52,500 nucleotides of DNA from Prorocentrum cordatum. Its lineage: Eukaryota; Sar; Dinophyceae; Prorocentrales; Prorocentraceae. The notes beneath the pieces were generated by a model. That model saw only the letters and a program-made list of their open reading frames with translations, had not been told where the DNA came from and did no database searches. The position numbers and the translations under genes were made by a program. Numbering within the stretch: position 1 is the first letter of the stretch; every line of letters begins with the position of its first letter. Below, in pieces: positions 41,770-52,240 of the stretch. The stretch is taken from contig CAUYUJ010011237.1 in the NCBI GenBank assembly GCA_963575745.1, positions 189,077 through 241,576 on the forward strand, in the 5' to 3' direction.

Positions 41770-42882
41770 TCAAGATCTTAGCTCTGCCAAAGCTCCCACA
41801 CACACCGCACAATAGTACAAACGCTGATTCTGGACGGACTCGAGACTCCCCCAAAGTCGATGGGTCGAGTGCGCCTGACGAATTAGTTTGGGGAAACCAG
41901 TGCAGCTAGACAAGACCAGGCCCGTGTAAGTCCTCGAACGGGACAGACAGATCGCACAAGCAAATCCTTTGCCACAGTGCTGAACCTGATGACCGTTCGG
42001 GCTCGGCACTATGAGCAGCCCGTTGGGTTTGGTCCTGGGCCTGGCCTTACAAAACTCAACATCTGGAAAACGACGGCGCGACAACTGACCAAGCATTCTC
42101 GCCGTGAAACGAGACAGAGAGGAAAGACGCGCGGCCTGTCGGGCCTCCAAGTCCTGGAGGTGCTGCGAGTGGGGGACCTCGCGGGCGGCCTGCTTGGACA
42201 GAAAGTCGACAGCTCGATTGCCGTGCCACGCCCAGGCTGGACAGCCTTGGGCCTCGGCACTCGTCCTGCTCTTGCGAGCAGGTACTTTTAAAGAAGGTGG
42301 CGGTTTCTGGGCCTCGGTCCAAAATCCGCGCAAAAACTTCAGTCCAAAACTCACCGAAGGATCCGCGCAGCCCTGGAGACACCCCCGGGACCAAACAGAA
42401 ATCAGAGCTTCACAATCAATGCCTAACTCTAAATTCCCAGGCCCAGCATGCCTGAGGATCATGAGCACAGCATAAAGTTCGGCACCATATATGTCCTGCA
42501 AGGGGTGGGGGAGCGGTCCTGACGCACTGGCCAGGATGTCCCCAGCTTCGTTCAACATGGCGAAAGCCCAACCTGCTCTACTATGGCGCCTGACCTTGGG
42601 ATCCAGGACTGAGCCATCGGAGCAAATCTTACCTGAAACGAATCCGTCAGGCGGCGGAACAATCCACCTCCACCTGTCCAGAGTCTTGGGCACGGGGGAC
42701 CATAAGGTGGGGGAGGAGAGGGGGCACCGAGTGAGGAAGGGGCCATTAGGGCCCCCACGTTCCCATTCAGGCAGCTCCTTTTCAAAACCTTGGCCTCGTC
42801 TAAACAACTGGTCCCCATGGGCATCCGAACATTCTGTGAAACCTACCCCCTTCAGGAAAACCACACACTTGGCAAGCCCCAC
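41770..42882 (-). pseudogene. LINE-1 RNase H and C-terminal Cys motif
   Basis: A minus-strand frame of 370 codons. ICSDGSVLD (first Asp), YGAELYAVLMIL (Glu), ELGIDCEALISVW (Asp) and HGNRAVDFLSKQAA (last Asp) are the four RNase H acidic residues in order; the expected KAH loop reads KVPARKS. CGKGFACAICLSRSRTYTG follows, matching the LINE-2 C-terminus. Upstream overlap with the finger frame implies a frameshift near 42850. Confidence 0.85.
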
Positions 42883-43141
42883 TCAGAACCCGTCGATCCT
42901 GATATAATTCCAGCTGCGTGACCAGTCCTCCAGAAACATGGGTAGCCAGCAACGATGCCTCCAAGTGTTCTCCTTTCTTCCTGAGGTCCTCGCATACCTG
43001 GGCAATGGGCTCAAGCATGGGCCTGGAGCAGGTGACGCCGCCATGCTCCCACTGCAGGTCACCGGCAGACGCATCCTTAGTTGCCAGGTCCACGAGGCAC
43101 TTGAGGCTGCGACTCCTAAGCTTACTGAAGTCGATCGGCAT
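42800..43141 (-). pseudogene. LINE-1 post-RT zinc-finger segment
   Basis: Same frame as the RT, after the TAG. ELYQDRRVLSGACQVCGFPE and GGRFHRMFGCP form a CX2C..H..C finger, as at 23556-23921 in LINE-2. Confidence 0.75.
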
Positions 43142-44338
43142 CTAGGTCGGCATGAACCACTTGGAGTAACTCTCAGGAACCCATCGAATCCTCTGAAGCG
43201 CGCACACTACAGCCCCCGTAGGGCCGCGGACCTCAGACCAAGAAAGCTCTGGAAACTTCCGAAGGTAGAACCTGAAGACCTCCTCCATCTGCTGCAGGGG
43301 GGCCCACGAACCCCAATAAGCCTTACCCCAGAACATCAAGGGAGCGGAGTTGCCGATATACACGGGATCGGCAGCCTCATTGCCCGAAAGCGCAAACTGG
43401 ATAGTTCTTGCCCTCCCTCGAGCTAGGCCAAAAATACCCTCAGCCACTGCTGATCTGAGGTACTGCAGGCGCTTGTCGGAGACTCCCATCACGCCAATTC
43501 CGCAACTGCCAGCTGGGAGGGCGCCCGTACGAGCGATCGAAGTTAGCTTTTTGAACTGGGATTTGAGCGAGCGAAACCGACCAGCTCTCAACCTGATCTT
43601 TCGGATCCGAGTCTTCTGGATATGAGCGGCGCGACCCCGAAGCGAATAATCACACCCAAGATTCCGAACCGAATGCACCGATTTGAAGCCCCACGTCTGA
43701 AGCCCTGCACATATGCCAGCTGACAGCTCGGCAGTAGAAGCAAGAACTTTACCTTTACTTCTGGGAATAATTAGCTGCCTGGCCTCGAGTTTGTTGCAGA
43801 GGTCACGCGTGGCCTCGACGGCCGAGTCCCTGACTAATTTGGCAGTTGTAATTACCTGAATCGTGATGTCATCGACCACGTTAAAAAAAAACCTGCATAA
43901 CTTGTGTGACCGAACCATGCTATCCATATCAGCAATGATAAGAACCCGTAACAGTGTTGCAACATATCCGCAACCTGCCAAGATAGTTGCATACACCACG
44001 GTGGGCCTGGAAACGAGGAGGCCCATGAGGAGCACGCGCGGGCAAGAATACTGGACCAGGCAGAGGCGCAGGTGGCATAAGGGGAAACTGTGCTGCCGAG
44101 CAGCAGACAGTAACTGAAGGTGCTTCACCTTCCCGTACGCTTTGGTCAGGTCAATCAGCACATTCGCAACATCAAACCGGTTAATTGATGCGTGCTCTGC
44201 TGCAAAAGCTTGCTCCCACACTGCTCTCTCACATGCTTCCCCTTTCGTCCCATACGAGAAACCCCTCGGATGATCCAACTCCCATTTCGCTGCTACTCCT
44301 CTAATGCACCTGCTCCAAAGACGGACAGTCATACTCAA
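43142..44338 (-). pseudogene. LINE-1 reverse transcriptase
   Basis: 398 codons on the minus strand. NVLIDLTKAYGKVKHLQLL is motif A with its Asp, AGCGYVATLLRVLI is motif B, and FFNVVDDITIQVI is motif C with both Asp residues. RSKGKVLAST and VRNLGCDYSLRGRA follow as motifs D/E and thumb. FRFYLRKFPELSWSEVRG is near the end. The frame stops at TAG 43142-43144 and continues in the same frame for 113 codons (43141-42800), so one nonsense change separates it from the zinc-finger part. The fingers region before motif A is in another frame. Confidence 0.87.
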
Positions 44339-44481
44339 GAGTGCGATGAGCCGACATCATCCCGTCACGGAGCATCCAGCTCCATAATGCATTCAGAGCT
44401 TCCAAGCACTGATCGGAAAGAAGCAGAAAATCACGAGGTCCGAGCCTGTCCACGCCGTGAGCAGTCCACGCTTTCATCTTC

Positions 44482-45280
44482 CTAGCGACCGATCAGATCT
44501 CGCCAGGGCTGAAGCTCATGATGGGGCTGGGGAAGGTCCTTCAACATGCCTTTCAGCTTCTGGAACACGCCTTCTGGATCTTCAAGGGGCCTGCTGGAGC
44601 CACTGGAGTCCCATATACTTTCCCAGTCCTGGAGGTTCTGTTCAATGAGGTCTGAGGGCCCAGGAGGTGCTTGTCCTTGTCGGGGTGCCACAGGGCGCCA
44701 GCCCACTGGGGGCTTGGTGCACTGATGGGCACGACCTGCTCCTGCCTGCACTGCCTCCTGAACAAAGCCTCGCCACTGCTTGGTTCTGGAACTGGCAAAC
44801 TGCGCCTCGAGCTTCTTAGCGTAGCCTCCAGCACGCGCACGCAAGTCATCTAAAGCTTCTGAGTCACACCAAGCCAGATATCCTGCATCCAGATACAACA
44901 TATTTTTCCCATTCTTCAGTGCCACGAATCTCTGGAGTACCAAGCAGTATCTTGGCGAACAAAGCTGCAGCTCCTACAGTGTCCTTCACAGAGTCCTGGG
45001 CTCGGATCCTGGAGAGCTCCTGAGCCCAATTCCCCCACTTCCCCCAGGCCCTGCTGACGGGGCACGCCACGGGGTAGGGTCCAGAGGAGGGGGGAAGGGC
45101 AGGGATGGTTTTTAATTTCCAACCCAGTCCTCGTCCAGTATTTCTCTTCCAATCAGACTCAGGAATACCATGTACTGCTAGAAGTTCCTTTTTTCTAACT
45201 ACCCCATAAAACTCCCGAAGACAGCGTTCATCTGCTGCTGATATCCTCCTTCCTCCAAACCTTGAATAACTCCTTCCCAT
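44482..45280 (-). pseudogene. LINE-1 linker between endonuclease and RT
   Basis: Two minus-strand frames (45280-44864 and 44943-44482) contain REFYGVVRKKELLAVHG, then EAQFASSRTKQWRGFVQEAV and GAGRAHQCTKPPVGW. No known domain; position and length fit the N-terminal extension of a LINE RT. Confidence 0.6.
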
Positions 45281-46074
45281 TCAGCTGGTGGTGCAGGAAG
45301 GGGGCCTTGTGGGCGCTCTCGTGGAAACTGTCGAGGTGCCTGCAGAGCCGCGGCGTACTGTGGGACCAACTTTCCTCGAAGCCGCAGGAGCACAGGACGA
45401 TGGGGCTTGATAGCTGCATTCAGCGCCACCGTGCACGAAACAACAGAAGGTGCCAGAGCATCAGATACTACAAAATAGTCTAACGTGCGCCAGCCCCTCC
45501 TGCCTGCCGTACAAGTCGGAGACGCGGGAGCGACGATACGGCCTCGAAGCTTACTCGCCCATCCAGGACGACCCAAGAGCGCAGGAGGTGCATTCCAATC
45601 ACCTCCGAACAGGAAGGGGCGTGACGCCGCATGCAAGAGCTCCCCCAAACGACTCAACAACTGGGTTCCGTCTGCCCCAAAGGGGTCCGTGGCAGGCGCA
45701 TATACTGACACAGCCAGGAAACCTCCAGATATCACAGCATTTACCCATTTCACCAAGACCCGATGAGGAAAGGGAAGAGGTTATGGCCGTCCTGGTGGGT
45801 TCCCCATTCCGATGCACGCGGGAACCCCAATCGCAACTCCTCCAGAAAGGCCCCCAGCTTCCGTGGTACGAGAAGGGCTTACTGCTGCCAACAAACCCTG
45901 GTCACGCAACATCTTCTCGCAGTCGGTCTTCCGATCCTGCGAGACACCTACCTCCTGCAAGAGAAAAACCTGAGGCCCTCTTGTGGAAAAAATGCTTTGC
46001 CACAACTGACTGCCTTGCGAAAAACTGCTTCTTTTCTGCGAACCTGTGCCTGAGCCTCGACGTAGGCTAAACAC
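45199..46074 (-). pseudogene. LINE-1 endonuclease domain
   Basis: The upstream frame (46074-45781) has RGPQVFLLQEVGVSQD, where LLQE supplies the catalytic Glu of AP-type endonucleases, and LSGGVAIGVPA. A frameshift near 45770 leads to GFLAVSVYAPATDPFG, FLFGGDWNAPPALLGRPGW (GDWN), RGRIVAPAS, RTLDYFVVSDAL and AAIKPHRPVLLRL (catalytic His). All active-site motifs are present, split over two frames. The domain would cut the target strand during integration. Confidence 0.85.
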
Positions 46075-46122
46075 GGCTTCCAGCTCGTGGTATTCACCGT
46101 GCGCAGGTAATGGTCACCGATG

Positions 46123-47345
46123 TTAAAGTCCTGGCTTGCGGCCCACAGCCGCCTCTGTACCCTTGTCGTCGCCGCTGCTGCCCTTGCCGCTGACATTGCC
46201 GCTGCTGACGCACGACTGGGCCTTCTCGAAGAGTTCATCGATGGATGGCGCTGGCTGTGGAGTGCTGGGCGCCGAGGCCTGGGGAGCGCTGGGCGCCGAC
46301 GCCTCAGCCTCCGCCGCCGCGGCCCCCGCCACTGGCACAGCGGGGCTCGGGGGCGCCACCTGTGGTGCCTGGCCTGGCCGCGCACCGCCTCCATCAGCCC
46401 CATGCATTTCCATCGCACCTCCTCCTCTTGGCCTGCATTCGCTGGTTGAAGCTGCGCTGCTCCTCAACCATCTTGGAGCACTGGGCCTGCAAGGACCCAA
46501 ACGCCTGCTTTGTCGCCTCCTGCACCAGGGCCAGCAAAGCCGCCTTCCGAGTGTTGAGCTCCTCCCTCTCAGTCTCACTGACCTCGATGCCCTGAAGATC
46601 CAACCCAAACAGGCCGTTATCATCGAGGCCGATCTGCTCACCATCCGAAAAGGGCCTGCAGACTGATGCGCTGCACGTCGTTGACCACGATGGTATCCGT
46701 GGGCGCAACCACCTCCGAGGCCAGCTTGGCCACCGCTTCCTTGTACGTCTTCTCGCACTTGTCGAAGGTGGTAAAGGCCTCAGCAGCACGAGCACGTGCC
46801 TCCTTGGCCTGGGCCTCCAAGGACTCAGCCCGCTTGACAGCAGACTCCGTATGCTGGCGGGCTTGCTCCATAGCGTACTGGGCCATGAGAATCGTAAGGG
46901 ACTGGGGCTTGGCGGCCTCCTCGAGCTGCTGAATGATGGCCTCATACTTGCGAGAGGCCGCAACATCTCCGATGGCCGCCATGGACTTCTTGGCGTCACG
47001 AAGGCTGGGCAACTGCTCGATGGTGTAGTCATGACGTACAGCTCCGCCGCCTGCACGCCAACCTCCACCTCCAGCTGCTTGTCCCAGCTGCAATCCCACT
47101 GCGCGAGGCGGTGCAGAGCCCCCGCCATGACCGAGAGCAGCATCACGAGCAGGCGGAACCGCAAGGCTCCAGACCCCCGGCGGCGGGGCTCCTGCTGCTG
47201 CCTCGACCTCTCTGCGGCCTGCACCGCAATGTTTGCACCAAGTCCACCAATCCTCATTCTTTGCACAGTAGCATCGAGTGCACTTCCATCTCGTTTGCTG
47301 CCATGGTTTCTTCTGCCATCTAGCTCCATCGGCACGTGGGGCCAT
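46123..47345 (-). pseudogene. LINE-1 ORF1: RanBP2-type finger and coiled coil
   Basis: Minus strand, likely ATG at 47345-47343 (MAPRADGARWQKK), about 165 nt after the SL. Residues 18-45 give RWKCTRCYCAKNEDWWTW and CKHCGAGR, a W-x-C-x2-C..N..C-x2-C finger like RanBP2 zinc fingers. Then a long Ala/Glu/Lys helix (SAVKRAESLEAQAKEARARA) likely to form a coiled coil, as in other LINE ORF1 proteins that trimerise and bind RNA. The first frame ends at 46638; the following ETEREELNTRKAALLALVQE and Ala/Pro-rich tail lie in two other frames, so at least two frameshifts occur. Confidence 0.75.
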
Positions 47346-47510
47346 CAGGCGGGAAGAAGTACGTGAAGGTGTGAGGGATGAGGTCCCTCGGCCTGAGTGA
47401 AAGAGTGCCGTGGGCTGCGCGCGCCCCAAGCAATCTTAGCCGATCGCTACGGATGGGTCCAAAGCTAATCGCTGCACCTCGGGCGTCTATAGCCCTTCGC
47501 AACGTTTAGC

Positions 47511-47531
47511 CTTGAGCCAAAATTTCTACGG
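47511..47531 (-). other. Spliced leader at LINE-1 5' end, 19 of 21
   Basis: Minus strand CCGTAGAAATTTTGGCTCAA plus G; the only difference from the SL is CC to AA at positions 7-8 of this 21-mer. A T precedes it, an allowed first SL base, then one more T and the target duplication. A weaker SL-like block, CCGTAGCGATCGGCTAAG, lies about 60 bp downstream (near 47437-47454). Confidence 0.9.
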
Positions 47532-47533
47532 AA

Positions 47534-47551
47534 CGACCACTCCGAGCTCCC
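47534..47551. repeat. LINE-1 target-site duplication, 5' copy
   Basis: CGACCACTCCGAGCTCCC, identical to 41511-41528, starting two bases outside the SL copy. Confidence 0.95.
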
Positions 47552-47581
47552 CCCTTATCGTCCTCCTCCTCCTCCTCCGCA

Positions 47582-47815
47582 TGTTATGTTATGGTGCGAT
47601 ATGAAATGGTATGGTATGTTATGTGATGCCATGATGTGTACTGTTATGTGATGGTGTGTCCTGGTATGTTCTGTTATGGTATGATATGTCATAGTATGGC
47701 TCGTCATCTCCCATGCATGATGTGATATGTTATGGTATGGTTTGGTACGGTGTGGTCTGGTATAGTGTGGTATGGTATGCTATGTTATGTTATGGTATGG
47801 TATGGTACGTTATGC
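47582..47815. repeat. ATGGT/ATGTT degenerate pentamer repeat
   Basis: ATGTTATGGTATGGTATG-type sequence with no stable unit length. Confidence 0.88.
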
Positions 47816-47817
47816 TG

Positions 47818-48036
47818 CGATGATGTTGATGGTGATGCTGGTGATGATGATGATGATGCTGATGGTGGTGATGGTGATGCTGGTGATGATTATGATGATG
47901 ATGATGTTGATGATGATGATGATGATGATGATGATGCTGATGCTGATGTTGATGCTGATGCTGATGATGCTGATGATGCTGATGATGATGATGCTGATGC
48001 TGATGCTGATGATGCTGATGCTGATGATGATGATAG
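47818..48036. repeat. (GAT)n microsatellite with GCT interruptions
   Basis: GATGATGATGCTGATGCT-type sequence; the reverse complement of the CAT/CAG arrays elsewhere. Confidence 0.93.
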
Positions 48037-48430
48037 CGGAGCAAATTCTGAGGATGTCTCGAGCGAGGCGCGGGGTTCAGCATCCCCGAGGAGGAGCCGC
48101 CAGGGGATATTGCACTCCTCAGTTCGCGCCAAAAGGGCGGGGATGTCTCGAGCGGGGTGCTGTTTTGGTGCCCGGCATCCTCCGCTTTCGAAGCAGATTC
48201 TGAGGATGTCCCGAGCGAGGCACTCATGTTCGCCCCCAAGGGGGAGCCGCCAGATCACTCCTCCGTTCGCGCCAAAATGGCGGGGATGTCTCGAGCGGGG
48301 TGCTGTTTGGGTGCCCAGCATCCTCCGCTTTCGGAGCAGATTTGGAGGATGTCTCGAGCGAGGCGCTCAGGTTCGCACCCAAGGGAGCCAGATGTTGAGG
48401 ATGTCCCGAGCGGCTTGCCTATGTTGCTGG
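48037..48430. repeat. About 150-bp satellite, related to 40455-41280
   Basis: GAGGATGTCTC/CCC starts at 48050, 48202, 48345 and 48397 (periods 152, 143, 52). Shared words with the 153-bp family are TTTCGGAGCAG, GAGGATGTCTC, GAGCCGCCAG and GTTCGCGCC. Confidence 0.88.
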
Positions 48431-48439
48431 TGAGGCCCG

Positions 48440-48660
48440 TGGGAACGGATCCTCTTCAGGATGCTACAGGAGGCTCCAGCAGGCTCCAGGACGCTCCAGG
48501 CCACAGGAGGTACCAGGAGGTATCAGGATGCCACAGGAGGCCCCAGGAGGCCCCAGAAGGCCCCACCCAGGAGGCCCCACGAGGCCCCAAGAGGGTCCAG
48601 GAGGCCCCCAGAAGGCCCAGGAGCTGGGGGCATCAAAGGCCACAGGAATGGCTCCAATCC
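48440..48660. repeat. CCAGGAGGC-type degenerate repeat
   Basis: CCAGGAGGCC and CACAGGAGG words at irregular spacing of 9-12 bp. Confidence 0.85.
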
Positions 48661-48945
48661 CATGTGTTTACATATGCTCCTACAGATTGGGCCTCACCTG
48701 GAGCACGAATCCTTAGCGTGTTACGTATGTTTCTAAAGACGGTCCTTCCCCTGTGCAATCAATCCTAAGTCTTTTACATATGTTCATATAGATTGGGCCT
48801 CCCGTATGTGTACGAGTCCTTTGTGTTTTACGTGTGTTCCTATGGATTGCCCTTCTCCTGCCTGCGCCTCCACTCCGCAGTCTTTGATATACGTCTGCTC
48901 CTATAGATTGGGCCTCTCCTGGGGCACGAATCCTCCCCAGGAGAC
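48660..48945. repeat. Tandem repeat of about 55-65 bp, five units
   Basis: Units read TTACATATGCTCCTA, then GATTGGGCCTC and GCACGAATCCT. They recur near 48667, 48722, 48775, 48830 and 48887 with variable length. Confidence 0.8.
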
Positions 48946-49082
48946 ACCAGGAGGCTCCAGGAGGCTTCAGGAGGAGCCAGGAGGCCACGCGAGGCCCCAG
49001 GAGGCCTCAGGAGCCCCTAAGGGGCTCCAAGAGGCCCCAGGAGGCTCCAGGAGGCCCCAGGAGGCCCCAGGAGGCCCCAGGC
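48946..49082. repeat. CCAGGAGGC-type degenerate repeat
   Basis: Same type as 48440-48660, resumed after the 55-65-bp array; both flank it, as if the array arose inside. Confidence 0.85.
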
Positions 49083-49569
49083 TCATGTGCAGAGACGCGC
49101 TCGTACTGCTGAGACTCATTCACACTCCAACTCATCCACAATGAGATTCACTCCCAGACCGTCACGACTCAAGCCTGTTCAGATTCGTAAGCCCTTGCCT
49201 CTAGACACTCACGGCGGACAGTCGGGGATGGACAGACCCCCCTTTAGTAAAACGTGGTTTGGTGAAAACGACCTGAGGCCCAAACCTGGCGGGCGCAAGC
49301 CTGGAAAATAACGGCCACGGCGCCCTCTCGAGAACCGAAAACGGACAATTCACTGATCGACGTGTCACTGTTGGGGGTTCTGTCCACCCCCGAGACAGGT
49401 TCATGCTTATAGATGAACACATGGGGAGCTCCACGATGTGAATGACTCGCTCCCCTGCGAGAGCCGCGCCCCGCGCTGTGCTCACGTCCGTCTCCTGCCG
49501 CCCTGCGCCGCACGAGGCCGCCCGGGGCGGCGCCTGGGCCCCGGACGGCATCGGGGGCGTCCAAGAGGG
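49083..49569. other. Unique DNA, no gene recognised
   Basis: Short frames on both strands without recognised domains. I see no repeats. Confidence 0.4.
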
Positions 49570-49583
49570 TGACTACCTACCAG

Positions 49584-49702
49584 ACCACCCCAACCCAACC
49601 CGAAGACCCGAATTTCGGGTTGGGGGGGGTAAGGGTTCCACATGCGTTTTTTCCACTGGAAATCGAGGGTAGATCTGAGCCTTCGGGTTGGGTTGGGGTG
49701 GT
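49584..49702. mobile_element. TIR element, perfect 22-bp inverted ends
   Basis: The left end ACCACCCCAACCCAACCC plus GAAG (49584-49605) and the right end (49681-49702) are exact reverse complements. Weaker pairing extends about 12 bp outward on each side (ACTACCTACCAG against CACCACCCACCA). There is no coding capacity. The target duplication is unclear. A single matching terminus lies at 36708-36745. Confidence 0.82.
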
Positions 49703-49941
49703 TTGGTGGGTGGTGAGAGGGGGGCTCGCAGGTCGTGGCCCGAGGCACGTGCGCGGGCCACAGGGCAGGAGGGCGGGCCAACTCGGGTCGGCGGACATCG
49801 GCAGGCCAGCAGGCCTCCGCGGAGAACTCGGAAGCCACATCGGACTCCGCGAGGTCGCACCGAAGCGGAATCGGAACCCCTCGAAGCCGAAGCGAATCGG
49901 ATCGGAGGGATCGAAGCGAGCCCTGCACACAGGGGGGGCGG

Positions 49942-51045
49942 CTATAAGGAGGAGGAGGGGGAGGAGGGGGGGGGGAGAATATGGAGGAGGAGGATAGTGG
50001 AGAGAAGGGAGGAGGAGGAGGAGGAGGAGGAGGAGGAGGAGGAAGAGGAGGAGGAGGAGGAGGAGGAGGAGGAGGAGGGGGGCGCATCAAAAAGCTGCCC
50101 CTGAAAAAGACCTCCCCGGATCGAGCCGCGGGGGGCCGCCGCCCGAAGCCGCCCGAAGCCGAGCCACGGGGGGCCGCCCAAGGCCGCCGCCGAGCAACTG
50201 CCAGCGGCCGCGCGCCGAGCCGCGGCGGGGCGAGCCGCGGCCGCCGCGCCTGCAGCAGCACGCCCTCGCCCTCGGGGAGCCCCTCGGCGCCCGGGACCCC
50301 GCGGCCTGCGCGGCACCGCCGCCGCGGCGGCACCGCCGCGAGGCGCTCCGCAGAGGCCGAGGAGCCTCGAGGACGGAGACGAGCTTCGAGGATTAGGCAG
50401 GAGCTGCGAGCTCGCGGAGTGTCGAGGAGTGTCGGACCTCGAGGATCCAGGAGCTCCGGGGATCGGGCACTGGGCCTCCAGGGGCACACCCTGCCGCCTC
50501 CGTCTGCGGCGGCGCCGGCGCCCACGTCGCCATCGCCGGCGCCGCCGGCACCGCCGTCGTGGACAGCGCCGTCGTCGGCACCGCCGCCGCCTCCGTCGTC
50601 GGCGGCGCCGCGGGCAGGTGCCCCCGCCGTTGGCGTCATCATCGCTGTTGTCGTCGTCGATGTCGATGTCGTCGACGTCGACTCCGTCGCAAGCGTGACT
50701 GTCGTCCTCTTCGTAGCCAGCCTCGTCGGCTTCGTCGCCGCCGTCGTCGGCGTAATCGTCGCGATCTTCGTCGTCGGCTCCGTCGGCTTCGTAGGCAGTG
50801 TCGTCGCCCTCCCCGTCCTCGGACCCCGACTCCTCTGCCGCCTCCCCCCCCTCCTCCTCGCCCTCCCCCTCACAATCCCCTCCCTCGTCCTCCTGCTCAG
50901 CCTCGAGGTACCCGCTCTTCCTGCTCAGTCCTTCTCTCGGCTCCTCCTCGTCCAGCCCCTGCCGCCCGCGTGGCGGACCCCACGGAGCGGCGCTGCGGGC
51001 ACCTGCCCGCGGAAAGGCCTCCCCTTCCCCTCCGCATCCTCCCAC
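49942..51045 (-). CDS. Acidic low-complexity ORF, doubtful
   Basis: A 367-codon minus-strand frame. Residues about 35-150 are Asp/Glu-rich (EAEQEDEGGDCEGEGEEEGG, later DGVDVDDIDIDDDNSDDD), less regular than in the microsatellites and so conceivably coding, as in acidic nuclear proteins. The rest turns Arg-rich and ends in a Ser tract from a GGA array. The plus strand is open over the same region. No domain is recognised, and low-complexity DNA is the simpler explanation. Confidence 0.22.
   Translation of the reverse strand: MGGCGGEGEAFPRAGARSAAPWGPPRGRQGLDEEEPREGLSRKSGYLEAEQEDEGGDCEGEGEEEGGEAAEESGSEDGEGDDTAYEADGADDEDRDDYADDGGDEADEAGYEEDDSHACDGVDVDDIDIDDDNSDDDANGGGTCPRRRRRRRRRRCRRRRCPRRRCRRRRRWRRGRRRRRRRRRQGVPLEAQCPIPGAPGSSRSDTPRHSASSQLLPNPRSSSPSSRLLGLCGAPRGGAAAAAVPRRPRGPGRRGAPRGRGRAAAGAAAAARPAAARRAAAGSCSAAALGGPPWLGFGRLRAAAPRGSIRGGLFQGQLFDAPPSSSSSSSSSSSSSSSSSSSSSSSLLSTILLLHILPPPSSPSSSL
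49995..50085. repeat. (GGA)n microsatellite
   Basis: GGA/GAG triplets with few interruptions. Confidence 0.9.
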
Positions 51046-51310
51046 TCCTCCTCCTCCTCCTCCTCCTCCTCCTCCTCCTCCTCCTCCTCCTCCGCCTCCT
51101 CCTCTCCTCCTCCTCCTCCGCCTCCTCCTCCTCCTCCTCTCCTCCTCTTCCTCCTCCTAGTCCTCCTCCTCCTCCTCCTCCTCCTCCTCCTCCTCCATCC
51201 TCCTCGTCATGTCCGCATATTCCTTCTCCTCACTCCTCCTCATCATCATCATGCTCCTCCTCTTCTTCCTCCTCTTCTCCTCCTCCTCCTCCTCTCCTCC
51301 TTTCTCCCTC
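51040..51310. repeat. (TCC)n microsatellite
   Basis: TCC/CTC triplets, interrupted by CATCATCATC at 51240-51250 and by TTC. Confidence 0.93.
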
Positions 51311-51483
51311 CTGCCTCCTATTTAATCATTCTCTGTTTTGTGAGTCCTCTCCGCATTTTAACCGTAGTCTCGTCTTAGTGTTGTATAGTGTGTGTCTTTT
51401 GTTGTGACAGTAATATTGTAGGGGGTTTTTTTTAATTAGCTACGTTTAATCATCTTACTACGCACCTCATCCGACTATACGTT

Positions 51484-51597
51484 ACTAGTGAGGACTACGA
51501 CTTACGACTACTGGAACTGCTACTGGTGTTACTGCTACTACTACTACTACTCTACTACTACTCTCTACTACTGCTACTACTACTACTACTACGACTA

Positions 51598-51632
<35 letters not shown>

Positions 51633-51739
51633 TACTACCTACTGCTGCTTGCTGCCTGCTGCTGCTGCTGCTGTTATCTGCTGCTTGCTACTACTACTAC
51701 TACTACTACTATACTACTACTACTACTACTACTACCACT

Positions 51740-51781
<42 letters not shown>

Positions 51782-51826
51782 TACTACTACTAATGCTACT
51801 ACTACTACTACTACTGCTACTACTAG

Positions 51827-51884
<58 letters not shown>

Positions 51885-51890
51885 GCTACG
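51484..51890. repeat. (CTA)n microsatellite
   Basis: CTA/TAC triplets with a GCTGCTGCTGCTG block at 51658-51672; the same unit as at 1-1302. Confidence 0.95.
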
Positions 51891-52240
51891 TTCCGTATTC
51901 ATCTTCGTAGCATTATGAATAGTATGATCACTCGCCTTCTTATTAGTAGCAGTAGTATTAGTATTAGTAGAGTTCGCATTGGTATGCGTAGAATGAATAC
52001 TATTGGTAGTGTTCGTCACTCTTAATGTTATTCGGATTCCTCGTGTTGTCATTATTCTTGTATGAATGATTGCAGCTCTATGGTTCGTATGAGTTTTCTA
52101 TGATTCTAATGTGTTATCATAGTATTGTTGTTCGTATTGATATTACTGGTATTATGATGAGTACTGTTATTGTTAGTTTCATTGTTTTTATTGTTCCAAT
52201 CTTTTCATATCATGATTATCATTGCCAATCATCTTATTGT
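51891..52240. repeat. A/T-rich degenerate triplet DNA
   Basis: AGTAGTATTAGTATTAGTAG and TATTGTTATTG-type words, apparently a decayed extension of the CTA array. No gene. Confidence 0.6.

Larger units (their letters stand above)
41529..47533 (-). mobile_element. LINE-1, full-length SL-headed non-LTR retrotransposon
   Basis: 6,005 bp on the minus strand between perfect 18-bp target duplications. The 5' end is TT plus an SL copy (47531-47511). Order: about 165-bp leader, ORF1 (zinc finger, coiled coil), endonuclease, linker, RT, CCHC finger, RNase H, C-terminal Cys motif, and a 3' end of two GGCTGAAA units (41529-41544 on the plus strand as TTTCAGCC). ORF2 is broken by frameshifts and a TAG, but the RT motif VVDD is kept, so it decayed less in the core than LINE-2. 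Same clade as LINE-2. Confidence 0.93.
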
